From: Eremophila alpestris peregrina
Taxonomy: Eukaryota > Chordata > Aves > Passeriformes > Alaudidae
Assembly (NCBI GenBank): GCA_009792885.1
Contig: WMCF01000025.1
Span: forward strand, 11,670,782-11,734,781
Length of the DNA: 64,000 nucleotides
Reading direction: 5' to 3'
In this document: positions 14,201 through 26,600 of the stretch, piece by piece
Position numbering within the stretch: the first letter of the stretch is position 1
Layout of the letters: each line of letters begins with the position of its first letter
Notes under the pieces: generated by a model
What the model was told of the DNA's origin: nothing
Database searches by the model: none
The model's input: only the letters and a program-made list of their open reading frames with translations
Translations under genes and position numbers: made by a program

Positions 14201-16372
14201 TTATTGCATAATCACTCATCTGCAAAGAAATCTCTTTGCAACACCCTGAAGGACAGGACTTTTATTTTGAGATACAGTGAAGCAGCAAATCCTTGGTGTC
14301 TCAAGAGTGATCTGAATACACAATCCCACTGTGCCTGAGACTTGTTTGAGAGGAACTTTATGTACACTAAGAGGTAAATAAATCAGTCCCCGTGCCCTGC
14401 AGTTGTTACTGCTGTGGATTGGTATTCCCATGTGTTGCAGCAAGAGTCAGCTTCTTTTTGCAGCCACGAGTCAATGGCATCTCCAAAACAGACAGGCCTT
14501 CAGATCAACAGGGAACAATGACACAAGGGTTGTAAATGCCCTAACTTGTCTCACCACCCTAGGCTTCCTGTCTATATTCAAGGGAAACAAACAGTCAGTA
14601 TTGAGACACAATATACCTGACCAGCCTACAGACATGTTTGGGAAGAGAGAGATCAGGATATATATCTCATGAAGTATTTCAAATCTTTCTCCATTGATCA
14701 TGAAATCAGACTAAGCAGACTGCATCCGAAATATTTAGTGACATGACTTGCAGATTGTCTTAAGCAAACCCAGGAGGCAAAACATATGCAAATCAGACGT
14801 ATGTAATCAACAAAGCATGGTGATTAGATGAAAGGGGCTACTGTCTCATATATATGAAGATTTTTTTTTCATTGCTTTCAGTGACATAGTAGGAATAATT
14901 TTGCACAAGTGCATTATGGAGTTATGATTAAAAAGATTATTTTTCTTCTTCTTGGAAAAAAGCCCAATGGCCTCACATTACATGAAGTCTGTCAAGCTCT
15001 GAATGGTGCTAGCATAGAATATTGTTCTTCAGAACACACTGACCATTGTAATGCATACAAATGTCTATGAGCTGAGCTGATGCAAGTGTGAAATCAGTGC
15101 AGCTCAAAAGATGAATTGAGGTCTGGAAAAGCTATGACCTGAATTGGAAGCTGATCTGTCACATCAGCTGACCCAGTAATGGATGTTGTTACCTACCAGT
15201 AACACTCACCTGGAGGTGGGCAGCAAGTTTGATGGCTCTGGGAGTCCAGAAGTACCACCATAGCTAACTCTCATAAAAAGGAATCCACAAAGAAGGGACT
15301 GGAGGAGGGAGGTGGTGAAGAACAGGAATGTCCTGGGCTTAGAAGATAACCTCTGTGTGTCTGTAACCTTCTATCAGTGAAGGCTATTACTTTAGAAATA
15401 TCCCAGTTAGCCAACTACCGGGCTTCAAGAGTGCTTCCATATCAACCCATGGTTTTCAACATCAAGTCCTAAAGTGCTCCAATAAAGACAGCCAACAGTT
15501 AAAAGCCTCTACCAAGAAGTGTCCTTTTTCTCTTGTAAATGTTATTTTTTTTTCTTACAGAATTCTGAATCTTCATTGACCTGATCATATGAGCAGCAGT
15601 GGATAAGACGCACTGTTCATGGTGCTGCACTTATTTTTCCCTCCTCTTAGAAGCAAAAGAGATCATGTGCTTTGAGAACATAAAAACCTTTCTTTCAACT
15701 TACAACACCAGGAGAACCCTTTCAGGATTTATTTTCATAGCCCAAAGAAATACATCCGTAACATTCAATATATAATAATACAGTAAGTACTGCACACCTA
15801 CTGCAGTCTGTGTGGCTGAAGCAGCCACCAGTGCAGTAGGGAGCTTAACACCATGACTGGTCAGGCAGGGCTCTTCCCAGAAGTCAGAACCTTGATTTGA
15901 GAAAATGATAAAACATAACAGGGGACTGAAAACAGGCTATGCAGAGCTGCTGGTCTTTAGAGCATTAACTCCTTTCTTTCTGGCTTATTCTCCTCAGTCA
16001 CTCCCTGATGGCCATTTAAAAGGACTGTCACTTAGTCCCTTCTCAGGCTGCAACTAGAGTTTTTTTAGGCTTGCTATAAAAGAATAATTTTGTGTTAATA
16101 TTAATTTTACCTTCTTAAGACCTTCTAAGTTTGACCACTCAAGAAATGAAGGTGAGCTACAATTCCTGTGGATATTCTAATACATCTACTGACTAGAGAA
16201 GCACCAGATTTCAAAGAAATCTCACTAGGACAGGAAGAAATAAAACAGCTTTATAATGAGGAACAGTAATTTAACAAGTGACCTTTTCCAGTACTCCTTT
16301 AACAGCTGTCACCCATTTTTTAAAAAGGCAAGATACTGCTACAACAGTTCCTCAGAAACAGAACCAGATTTT

Positions 16373-16384
16373 GGGGGGGGGGGG
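16373..16384 (+). repeat. G12 homopolymer
   Basis: Twelve consecutive G residues in the probable RETREG1 intron 3; a simple tract. Confidence 0.9.
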
Positions 16385-17849
16385 TGAAAGTGCTACAGTG
16401 CTACCCTCCCTAAGGAAGGTTCAGCTTATATTCAGTTTGAAATTTTAAACTTAAAATAGTACTAATTAATTCCATTAGAAACACAATCACAATTTTTCTT
16501 ACACAGACACATTTTACATGTGAGACAGCAAGCATTCTGCATTTAAGTTATGGCAATGAAAAAGTGAGGCTATGCTTGCTTTGACTAGTCAGCAGTGCTC
16601 AATAAAGATGAAGGAGGACCAAAAACAAGTGCCTCAAATTAACAGCATTTTCATTGAAGTACTTCAGTCTCTGACACTTGGCATGTACATGCAGATGAAA
16701 TACACAATGCACATTAATGCGGAAAAAACACAAGTTTCAAAAGAGTCACAATCAGTAATTCACCCTCCAACTACCAAAGGTTTACCATTTCACTATAAAA
16801 CTCATCAGAAATCGGTGCCACCATTTATGAAACATCCAACTGTGATAGTGACTGATTGATATTAATTTTCAAAACCAGAATCACATAACAAAAGGGCAGG
16901 GCAGGAAACAAGTCTGTTCAGATAATTTGTGGTACTTTTTTATCTACATCAGTTTGATAAACCAAAGTGTGTGGCAATTCTGTCAGGCACTAGATTTGGT
17001 CAGTTCTGCAGTGAAACCATTAAAATAGTTCTTGGCACATTGTTGGCAGATGCCAACTAGCACTTGCCAAAACAATCCAAAGGAGTTTCAAAGTTGGCAC
17101 AGACCAGAAATCCTTTCCTGCCTGTACCCAGCCATTCTGCATGGACCTTAAGGCAGTTACAAACTATGGTTGCAGGGCTGTAGGGCCATGATGTCAAAGA
17201 AAAATCATGCCTTAAAAAATAGACAGATGTTTATTAGAATAGTGTTGTCTCTCACTGAAAGTATCACAGGCCTACCACATTTTTTCTCTGTAAGTTACTT
17301 AAGAGCAGGTGATTCTCTGCTGGATATGGGGATACACTTGGCACATCTTGCTCATATATGATGACATGAAAACAGTTTTTCATATCCAATTTTGAGTAAA
17401 ATTAAAAGGAACCAAGCACCCAGCCTCAACATCTTACAGCAGTTCTTTCAATTTCAACACAATCAACAGTCACATTTATAGCAGCATTCAGAAAAAGAAA
17501 AACCCACCCACAGTGCAAGCAAATGGAAAGTCTTTATGTGAACTTATAAAAGCTATAAATGAAAGGTTGGGTGCAACGGTTGAAATTTATTTTATGTTAA
17601 ACAAACAGCGTCTCTTCAAGCTGCCTTAAGGCAGAGGACTGTGAAGTGTCTAAAGCATTATCTATTTTTAGGGAAGGTACACAAGAGCCAGAGAACTGCA
17701 ACCACAAAACACTCTGCTCTGCTCTGTGAAAACTGTCAGGAAAGCTAACAAAGGACATGCATGCCTGTCCTAATGTAAGCTGTAAAGGACATCATATCAC
17801 AAATCCTGTGTCCTTTCAAAAAGTGAACCTCCTTTTAGATGAGCACTGA

Positions 17850-18810
17850 TGTCATAAAAACCCTGGATTTCTGAGAAGGCTTTCAACAAAGTCTCTCATC
17901 AAATGCTTTCACCGAGCCTGAGAAACCATGAGAAATGAGAGGAATTATTCTGGTGAAGAGAGGGACCAGTTGCTAAGAACAGCAGAATTTAATAAAGTAT
18001 CACATGATTTCTTGCAAAAAGGCAGATGAAACGTGAAGAAATTCAAAAAGAAATAAACCTCAAAAACTCTTAAAGTCACATGGGCTTTAAGTTGATCTTT
18101 ACTACTCAGGACATTACCTTGAAGCAATTATATGTCCATGAAAACATCATCTCAGAACTCAGTAGAGGTTATAAAAAACCCCAGTCACATGTTGGGATTT
18201 ATTATGAAGAGAGGGACCATGTACAGTCCAAGGATCTCCCTGAATGCTGAAAGCTATTTGTAATTCTGTCCCCCCAACAAAAAGGGGCACAGAAGTGGAA
18301 GAAAAATGCAGAAAAGCACAACAAAGACTCAGAGAACCTCTATTTTAAGAACAATTAAGCAGTCATGAGCTGAAGAGAACAGGACAGGACAGAAGTTTAC
18401 AAAAGTCACAGCTTGCTGAAGAATACCAATAGAGAGTAATGCTCAGCACTTCTTCTAACAAGAAAAAATGTAGGAAGAGCCTACAAACTATTAGAGAGCA
18501 GTAAACAAACAGAAGCCTGTTCACAAAGCACGTGGTTCAGCTGTGGATCTCTGTGCTACAGGATGTTGCCAACAGCAGAAGTTTGTAAGAACAAAAGCAA
18601 TGAGACCAATTCACAGAAGGTCCACCTTGAACAGCTTGGGATGGGGGTAAAGTTCAACTGGAAGCTGCAGGGAAAGTACACCAGGAGAACCTTGCAAGCT
18701 TGTTCTGCTTTAATGCAGGACATTACCCAAGGTCATGTATCTCCTGGCTGGATCCCTTCAGAGAGCAGATGCTGGGCTAGATGGACACATACAATGCTTG
18801 TATTATATTA
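17850..18810 (+). mobile_element. Old CR1/L3-like LINE: reverse-transcriptase motif to 3' end
   Basis: At about 17874-17910 the plus strand reads like the CR1 reverse-transcriptase motif (K-A-F-N-K-V-S-H-Q-M-L, near the usual KAFDTVSH). At about 18555-18575 the words GTGCTACAGGATGTTG match the region coding the conserved 'W-N-S-L-P-Q-D-V' stretch. At 18766-18784 GATGCTGGGCTAGATGGAC matches the classic 3' end of old amniote CR1 elements. The order and spacing agree with one degenerate element. Frames are broken throughout. Confidence 0.62.
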
Positions 18811-19690
18811 CCCAAGGGCATGAGCTATGGTGAGCTCATCAAATTCTCTTTTCCACGCTCTGCATTGTCTCCCCACAGAACAGCAAATCAAGTCCAGCAT
18901 TCTGAACAACGGAAAACCTGAATCAAAGATATTTGAAGTACTATTTATAGTCTTTTCATTAAATTCAACTATTCTGGTTTGGGGACCTGATGAACTGGGG
19001 AATAAGAGAAAACAAAAATGTATCAGACTGCAGAATTATTTTTCATGGAAACAAAAGGCAGTCAAAAACCTTTCACTTCACAAGAAATTTGACTTTCTTT
19101 TCCTTCTCAAATGTAAACAGACAGGTAAAGTCAGATTCAAAACCTCAAAGGATAGTAAATTTTATGTAAATTTCTCTCGCAAAGAACAGGTAGAAGAAAT
19201 GAAATATAAATCACATTAATCTACTGTGCCACAGCAATAGCTTCTCAATTAAAATTTTTGAAGCACTGCCACTACACAGATACACGAAGTAGCAGCAGCT
19301 ATAGGAAAAGAAGCATTTTACTCTGCTCAGTTCATGAACTGAGCTGTCATCAATTCCGTATCACTCCATTTCATGCTTATAGGAAAGTGTGAAAAGACTT
19401 CATACCTGTGGAAGTTTAGAGGTATGAAAATGAACAGGAGCTGCACATCTGAACTGCTTTCTGTAATTGCTATGACACTGGTATCTGTCTCTAGAAAGAG
19501 AACAAAACTTGGCATTTTCCCTTTTTCAACTCTGCATTACTGTTTCTTCAATGTCAGGCTGTAATACAGTAGTATACAAGTGGATATGATCTCAAATTAT
19601 GTCAGATATATAATAAATCCTGGTGGTCTATTTAGAAGAATAATGCCTTAAATATGCAACCTTTTGTTCTGAAAATGGATTGTCTGCAAA
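18811..19690. other. Unannotated AT-rich stretch
   Basis: Between an old CR1 and an LTR in the probable RETREG1 intron 3. It has one plus-strand open frame of 130 codons (18827-19219) with no recognisable domain and no splice-site context suggesting an exon. Nothing else was seen. Confidence 0.5.
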
Positions 19691-19699
19691 TCGTTTAGA

Positions 19700-20140
19700 C
19701 ACTGATTATACTGCTGCTGTGGTTCAGGAATGATGTTCCCCAATTCAGGGTTTCCACTGAAACACTCCACACCATACACTGCTCACTCACTCCCCCATCA
19801 CTCCTTCCCTTGTGGAGGGCTGGACAGGAGAGCTGGAGACACAGACTAAAGGTAAAGATCATGGACTGAGATAAGAACAATTTATGGGAAACAGCAACGC
19901 GAAAGAACAACAAACAGTAACAGCAACAATATCAGAGTGTACATGGCAGGGGAGTGATTCACACGCCATGCATTAACACCCAACCACACCCGACTGTGCT
20001 GCCACACCACTCCAACTGGAAGGGATCCTTCCCCCATCCCTGGAAATGAGGAGACGTGGCAGAGAACAACCTCTGGGTCCTGGCCATGCCCCTTCTGGCT
20101 ACTGCAAAATTTAACCTTGTCCTGGCTGGAACCAGGATAA
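19700..20140 (+). mobile_element. Degenerate endogenous retrovirus LTR (ERVL-type, solo)
   Basis: The sequence GATAAGAACAATTTATGGGA near 19871, followed by an AAC/AAT-rich run and ending near 20139 in CCTGGCTGGAACCAGGATA, resembles a common avian ERVL-type LTR whose end reads ...ACCAGGACA. It is in the plus orientation, antisense to RETREG1. No viral coding sequence is attached. The left boundary is uncertain. Confidence 0.55.
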
Positions 20141-20588
20141 CTGCCAACAAATTAATTAAATCAGATACTCTACACTAACATGACAGAAACATTTGCCTAA
20201 GACAGGTCAATGGCAAGTCAACAGGCTTCAGAATTATTAATTTCTATTCATATGAATATCAACTAGTATTTATTTACCTCCTTGATCAACTCTGTACTAT
20301 TTTGCTTTTCAAAGAAAGCACTCATTCCCAGAAAACACAAAACATGATAGCCCTAGTGTAAGAAAAAGCATTTCTAGAAGTATTCTGATATGTTACTCTA
20401 TACTTTAATATAATTCAAATCAGAAGAAAGATTTTATTAAAGATTATGAACAATCAGTAATAAACTTAGAAAATATTTTAAGATCAAAATAATTCAGCAA
20501 TTTACTAGAGGAAATCAGACTTTTAAAAAATTCCAGGCCAACTATAAAAAACAAGTAACCATGCATTAAAAATAAAATACCTACTTGC

Positions 20589-20615
20589 CAGTGATGGTCC
20601 TCCAAAGCCGTGCAC
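20589..20615 (-). CDS. RETREG1: RETREG1 exon 3, 27-nt microexon with a GC splice donor
   Basis: After the acceptor (pyrimidine-rich stretch then TTGCAG, ending at 20616) the sequence reads, with the carried G, as G-A-R-L-W-R-T-I-T plus one base. This corresponds to mammalian GAQLWRSLS. The exon must be very short, because the same frame meets TAG three codons later. The only boundary that keeps the expected phase is G|GCAAGT, a GC donor at 20588-20587. The GT options nearby (GTAGGT four bases later, GTATTT after the TAG) shift the frame or include the stop. In humans the short RETREG1 isoform replaces exons 1-3 and joins at the residue after this segment, which agrees with a boundary here. 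Confidence 0.8.
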
Positions 20616-23600
20616 CTGCAATTGTAGGAATGTAAGATGAAACATAACGCACTAAATCAGAAATTATTTTTATTTTCATTCAAATATCATGTTCAGAATT
20701 GGGACAAAATGACCAAGGAATTCTCTGTATCAGCCGAACAGGAAAGCTATATTATCTTATTGTAACCATTCTTGAATTGCTTTCTGTAAACTTAACATAC
20801 AGTTTAAATCACAAATGGAAAAATCTTCTATGGCTACATTTCCACATGGAAGGATGTCATGAAGATGACAATCAACATAACTTTTACATCAGTGTACCTT
20901 TTACTTCTATACACTGAAAACCACTCTACATTCCTCATGAATCTGTAATAGTCTTGCCATCTAGTGGCTGGCTGGAAGCGTGAAGCAGCTACACAAATGT
21001 TATACTGGGAAGAATTTTTTCTACAAGACTCCTACAGCATTACTTTGAGAGCCTGATTTTTCTTGAACTCTGTCTACAATGGCATCAAAGGCAACAGTAG
21101 AATAAATGAGTTTACTACAGTAAATAATTATTCTACAGGCTAAGAAACAAAGGTCTTCCTAGCCTGATCTCTAAAATGGATGGTTAAATAACCACACAAA
21201 CATGAGAGTGGTACATCTTGGATTTGGTCACTACAAAAATTTTAATTACAGGTATGAGTGAATTTACCTAAATCATCGCCTTCCAGCTAGCAAGGTGTTC
21301 AATGTTTGTGTAGATTTATACAGCACAGACCTCAAAAAAATCAAATTCTGCTTAGCTTTATAAGTTGGCCTCTGGGCTTGTAATACTCAAGCAAGAAACA
21401 GAATAGTAACCAAGACTCCCAGAAGAGGGAATGACAGTAAATGATACTTCAGAAAAGGTAGCAAATACCTGCTGTAACCCAGCAGGGAACAATGGGCTTT
21501 GGCAGTCAGTAATGATGTGTTTGTACATCACAGAGGAATGCCATGCTTCTCTGACACCTATTCCCTCCTTTTGTACTATGTTCAGATGGTTTTTCAAAAT
21601 TTGCACGGGATTTAACAACAAACAAAAGGCAATATAAGAATCTTGAAAAAATATAACTTCATGGCAATGAAAATTAAAACTTAGGATGAGCATTTTGTCA
21701 AAGAATTTTCAAGATGGTAATGAAGTACAGGACAGGAATTGAAAAAAAAAAAACAACTCCAAAACATCAGACCAGCCAACCAACTCAAAATTCCTTTCAA
21801 AACTGGTTGTATTTACATAAGACTACACACATTGGAAACTAAATGCTACACAAAATAAAAAGAAAATACTGCTCACTTCTTATTTCAACTGTGCTAAGAT
21901 GGGTAATTTCTCTATCTATTTACAAATTTCACTGATTTACATTCGATGTCCAAAATTTCCAAAAATTACATTATTAATGAATGTTTAGGAAAACTTAGTT
22001 TTCAGACCCAGCAGTTAAGAAACAAAAATGACTGTCCACCCATAACAATTACACTCATCTAAATGCTAGAACAAATCTCCTAATGCCCTTCCTATAAAAT
22101 ATAGCAAAACTTAATTGAAAATGGCAACAGACCATCACAGATCTACTACCACTCTCTAAAATTAGCTGATAATTTTACAATAATCATAATATTGACATGG
22201 CTTTAGGAATGAACTAGCATGCTCTAAATTGCAGGTGTTTAAGCATGAAGTCTATCAGTACACTTACCTTTTATCTTTGAGAATACCAAATCCTTCATTA
22301 TCTGAACAATTAGCACTCCAAGTATTACAAGGGAAGTCAGATGATACACTCTCCAAGGGGTCAATGCAACAAACCTAGAATGTCAAGAAGAAATAAATGT
22401 TGAATACTTTAAAACTCATTGGAAGCATGCAAAAACTGACAGCTGCTACTAATACTGAAAATAAACAGGAAGAAATAGACTCAGATTGCAAAAATTGAAT
22501 TCAGTTTCTCCCCACAGGCTTTTCATGAGAAGGAAATACTGAGAGCTCCAAGCATGGCATTTAAAGATACAAAGATTAAACACTGAGTTTGTAGAATTTT
22601 TGTCCATACTTTCATTTGAGCAGAGAGAAAATAAAGAAAACAAAATAATTTAATTATTGAATAGAAAATATTACTTTTAAGTTAACTGTCATTTCATTAA
22701 TTGTCTTGGCACAATGCACAAAAAAAGGTTAAAATTTTTCTTTTGTTTCCTACAGAACCTATGCTTAAGCAAGATTTTTATACAAATCATTTTTTCAAAC
22801 AAAAAGATGAGGTAAATCTATATCACAGCATAACACTAAAACATATCTTCACAGCAAGCTTTCATTAATTTTGTTTTTAATTACATAATTTTTTAGAACA
22901 TGTCTAGTCAAGTCAAACAGACCTAGACTCAGAAAGTATGAATTATAATCTCATGCACTGCTGAATTTGCTACCCAGGTGTGTTTGGAGGTTAGCTCTTG
23001 TATCTGTTCTACTGGCAAATATCCTAACTCACAAAAAAGGGTGTGAAGTAAAAATAACTAAAATTCAATTACATCTATTTAAAAAAAAACTGAAGTATTT
23101 TAATAGCTGCTGTTGAGCACTTTAAATCAGAGATCTGAATAGAAATAGTGAACAAGTAAGTTTTTCAAAGTAAAAGCAATTAACTTAAAAAAGTTCATGT
23201 TAGCTAATACTAGTAAGAAGCCACTGTCCAAGGCACTGGATCAAATGAGAAGAAAAACAGAAACAAAATCATACAAAGCTGGGATGTTTCCAAGAAATCT
23301 CTTAGATTTGAAAACAGGGCAGCTGGCTACCCTGTTTCTGCTGCAGAGCTTTTCTGCAAGAAAGAGGGGGAAGGGGAGTGCAAATAGTAGCAAACACAGC
23401 CACTGCAGGAAGCCAAGACGCACCCTTTGAGCACACTAGAATTTTTTAAAAATAAGACTGACTTCACAATATTTCTAACAAGCTCAGGACACACTGCTAT
23501 AGTAGTAAACTGCTCCAGTATTCTTTGAAAACCTCAAATAAAGAGACTGAAATAAGGAAAATGTCCACACCACTAATTTTCACATTTAACACTAACTCAT

Positions 23601-26600
23601 AATAGTGAGCAGACCAGTATATGAATTCCAATACAAACACATAAGCTCATTTGAAGGTTTTATCCAAATATAGAAGGTTTTTATATCTGTAGAGAATTTG
23701 AATTATAAGACTATTCTATAAAATTAAAGTATAAAATCAGCCCCTTTATGTAATTCAGCCAGCTCAAGAAAACCAACAGAGAAGTGAAGAGAAAAATGAC
23801 TACAAGGCAACCTCTATCAAAACTGCCCAATCCTAGCTCGATAAATCAAAAATCATAACAGCTTTGCATCATGTTGTCCTACTATTTTTCTTGGTAATAT
23901 TATTCACCATTAAAAATCTTTGATTGTGTTTAAGTGTTAAGTTCCACTGCATAGAAGACTTTGTTCAGCCTACCTAATTTATTAATAATGGGCTGGAGGG
24001 AGAGATGTGATGCTGTATAAAAAAATCAAATTAAGAATTTTTCATCCAACTTCTAGGCAGCATTAGTTTACAACAAATGCAGACCTTTAAGCTGTTTGTG
24101 CTTAATACCATGTCTGTTCTATAGGGTCTTCATGGTGTTTGTACATGAATGTTTATGGAATCACACAGAATGCCCTGACTTAGCAATTTCCATTGGCCAC
24201 TCTTTGATGGTCTCAAATACATAGATCAATACCAAAATTTATATACAAGTGTGTGCATGTGGGTACATACACATACATCTTACTAGCTTTTCAAGGTAAG
24301 ATCAGATGCTTACTAAGAAGGCTTAGTGTATCTTTCAAAAAATGCACAGGCCATGTTTGACCTACTTTATGCTCACAACTGAACCACACTGTTAGTTTCA
24401 CTGCAATCACAGCTGTCACCTGCTGTTAAAAACAATTGCACTAATACAGTCTAGGATTAGCAGACAAGGATTAACAAGGTAGCATCCTCTCTGAAAGATG
24501 CTTCCAAGTCATGTCATTCCACCTTCTCGATACTGCAGTCTCTCTGCTCCTATGTTTGAGGAAAAAAAACTGCAATCCAGTTGAAGCAGGTAATGTAGTC
24601 ACCAAAAAAGGACTCTTCACTTATTTGGAGAGCTTTGAATTGTTCTGACTGAACTTCCCCTGCTCTTTACCTCGACTGTGATGTTTGCACGAAAGACCAT
24701 CCCTTGTAAATTTATTCACAGCCAGCTTGTGTCAGCCCTCAGGTGCCAGAGCAACACAGACTAGAAAACTGTTTGTGAGCCCTATGTCGGAGATCTGTGT
24801 CCTTGAAGTCCTTCCTGCTGAAAAGCTGATAAGGTCCCCTTGTACTTTTTTGGCATATATCTATCATAAGCTTATCAAAAGGTTAGTTCAACATGCTGGG
24901 ATCTGAAAAACACTTAACTATGCTTCCACTGTCAGGATTCAGAATTCTTCTAGGAATTATCAACATGATATACAGCAACCAGACTAACAGTTCCTGTGGT
25001 TAGGGCATTTCCCCTGCTTGTTATTTAAGAAAAATAACAGACTTTACTCTTAAGCATTTCTAACACACGTATCTGACAAGAATGAAAGGCTCTAGAATAA
25101 CATCTTCATACACTGCACTCCTGCTCTGTAGAAGAATGCTATGTAAGAGAAGCTTACTGAACATGCTCTGTTTTTTTAAGCAATGAAGAAAACAGATTGA
25201 AATTCAAATTGTTTTATTTCTTCTACAAGTGGTATGGAAGTAAAAACCATTACTAGAGATACAACCAAGATTTGTTCCCCCCTTGAATTCTGTAGTATTT
25301 TGTGAATGTTTTTTGGGGGAACAGGGGGTTAAGAAAGCAAATATTAAAACAGTGTACAGAATTATGTATTCCAGGTAACTACTTCAGCAGTTAACAGGAC
25401 TTGCATGACAAGGGGACAAGAAATTCTGCTGTAGGCAGTACAGGACTGCAAAAAACCCCACTCAGTCCCTGTCACTGGCTGAAACAGGCACTCCCTGCAG
25501 GAAAGGCCCTCCCTCAGAGACAGCCACCTGCCTCTGAGGCTGCGAGAAATGCCTGCCCCTGCACTGATGGCAACATGGCTTCGCTGTGAAGGATGTCCTC
25601 TGGCCCAGAGCACTCAAGTCAAAGAGCTACTGGAGGTGCTAAGCAGATGGCAGACCACTATGGAGTAGGACTTTCAAAAGCTTATTGTGTAAGAACCCAA
25701 GCAATGTATTACAACTGGAGCTCACTGGAGCAAGCCAGACTAGCTGACCTCCAGCTGTCCTTCCATCCTATGTTCTTCTATATAAGAATGTAAGTGTGAT
25801 GGAGCCAAGCCTGCCACTCAACTCCACTGTGGAGGATTGAGAAACCATTTTTGTGACATGAAATAGGAGTGGTATTAATGGATAATTAAGCAGTGGTTGT
25901 CCACAAAGGTTGTGGAATCTCCAACCTTGATGGCTGTGAAGACAAAACCTTGAGCTATCTGATCTGAATTAAGTACTGATCTTATTTTGAGGTGCAAGTC
26001 ATACTAAAGACTTCATTAAGCCCCTCCCAACCTGAATGGTATTTTCATTCTGTGACTATTTTAAGCTATTAGAAGTGATAGGCAATATTTCATCAGTAAG
26101 ATGCTGACCTTAGAACTTAAAGGCACAGCAGTTTCTGTTCCTGGGCCTGGTTATACTGCAGCTGTACTGAAACAATTCTAAACTGCACAAATAAGAATCA
26201 AAACTTGACAACTTCCACAATTAAAGGTGGAAATTCTTCAGCTGCATGATGGTGAACCTAAAGATAGAAAAGGAACCTAAGGTTCTCTCTTTCTTGTCTT
26301 TTCTCCAGTTCTTTATGGTATGGCATGGTCATATGTCATACTGTCAATTTGACAATTAACTGCACAAACCAGATTGTACAAACTTATTCAAGAGCCAGCT
26401 AAGACAGATTGAAGGTTAACAATATCATCCAATACTGCAGTCGGTTAACATAATAAAAACTTACAGGGCATGACAAAAGCTATTTTTAATTGTATCATGA
26501 GATACAGGAAAGGCACAGGTCTACCACCTTGTTTCAAATGTCAAATAAATTAATTTGATTCTTTAATTTCAGTTGTTAAGGTTTTGGGGTTTTTACAACA

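Larger units (their letters stand above)
1..17850 (-). other. Probable RETREG1 intron 3 (left part of window), no coding exon recognised
   Basis: AT-rich sequence to the left of RETREG1 exon 3. If gene order is conserved, this is the large intron 3 leading to exon 4 beyond the left edge. It contains a CpG-rich patch (3.30-3.68 kb), an old CR1 fragment (5.52-6.23 kb), a long poly(A) tract (7.45-7.53 kb) and a CR1 tail (11.12-11.20 kb), each listed separately. No antisense match to the expected exon 4 residues was found by eye. I saw nothing else supportable. Confidence 0.6.

Noticed and set aside
18827..19219. 130-codon plus-strand frame
   Set aside because: Lys-rich translation without any recognised motif, directly after an old CR1; likely chance.
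1..20580. RETREG1 exon 4 and later exons
   Set aside because: Searched by eye for the antisense of the expected SWEVIN...SHCIAESWM and LLVCS...LLLLCAF segments; nothing matched, so they are taken to lie beyond the left edge.
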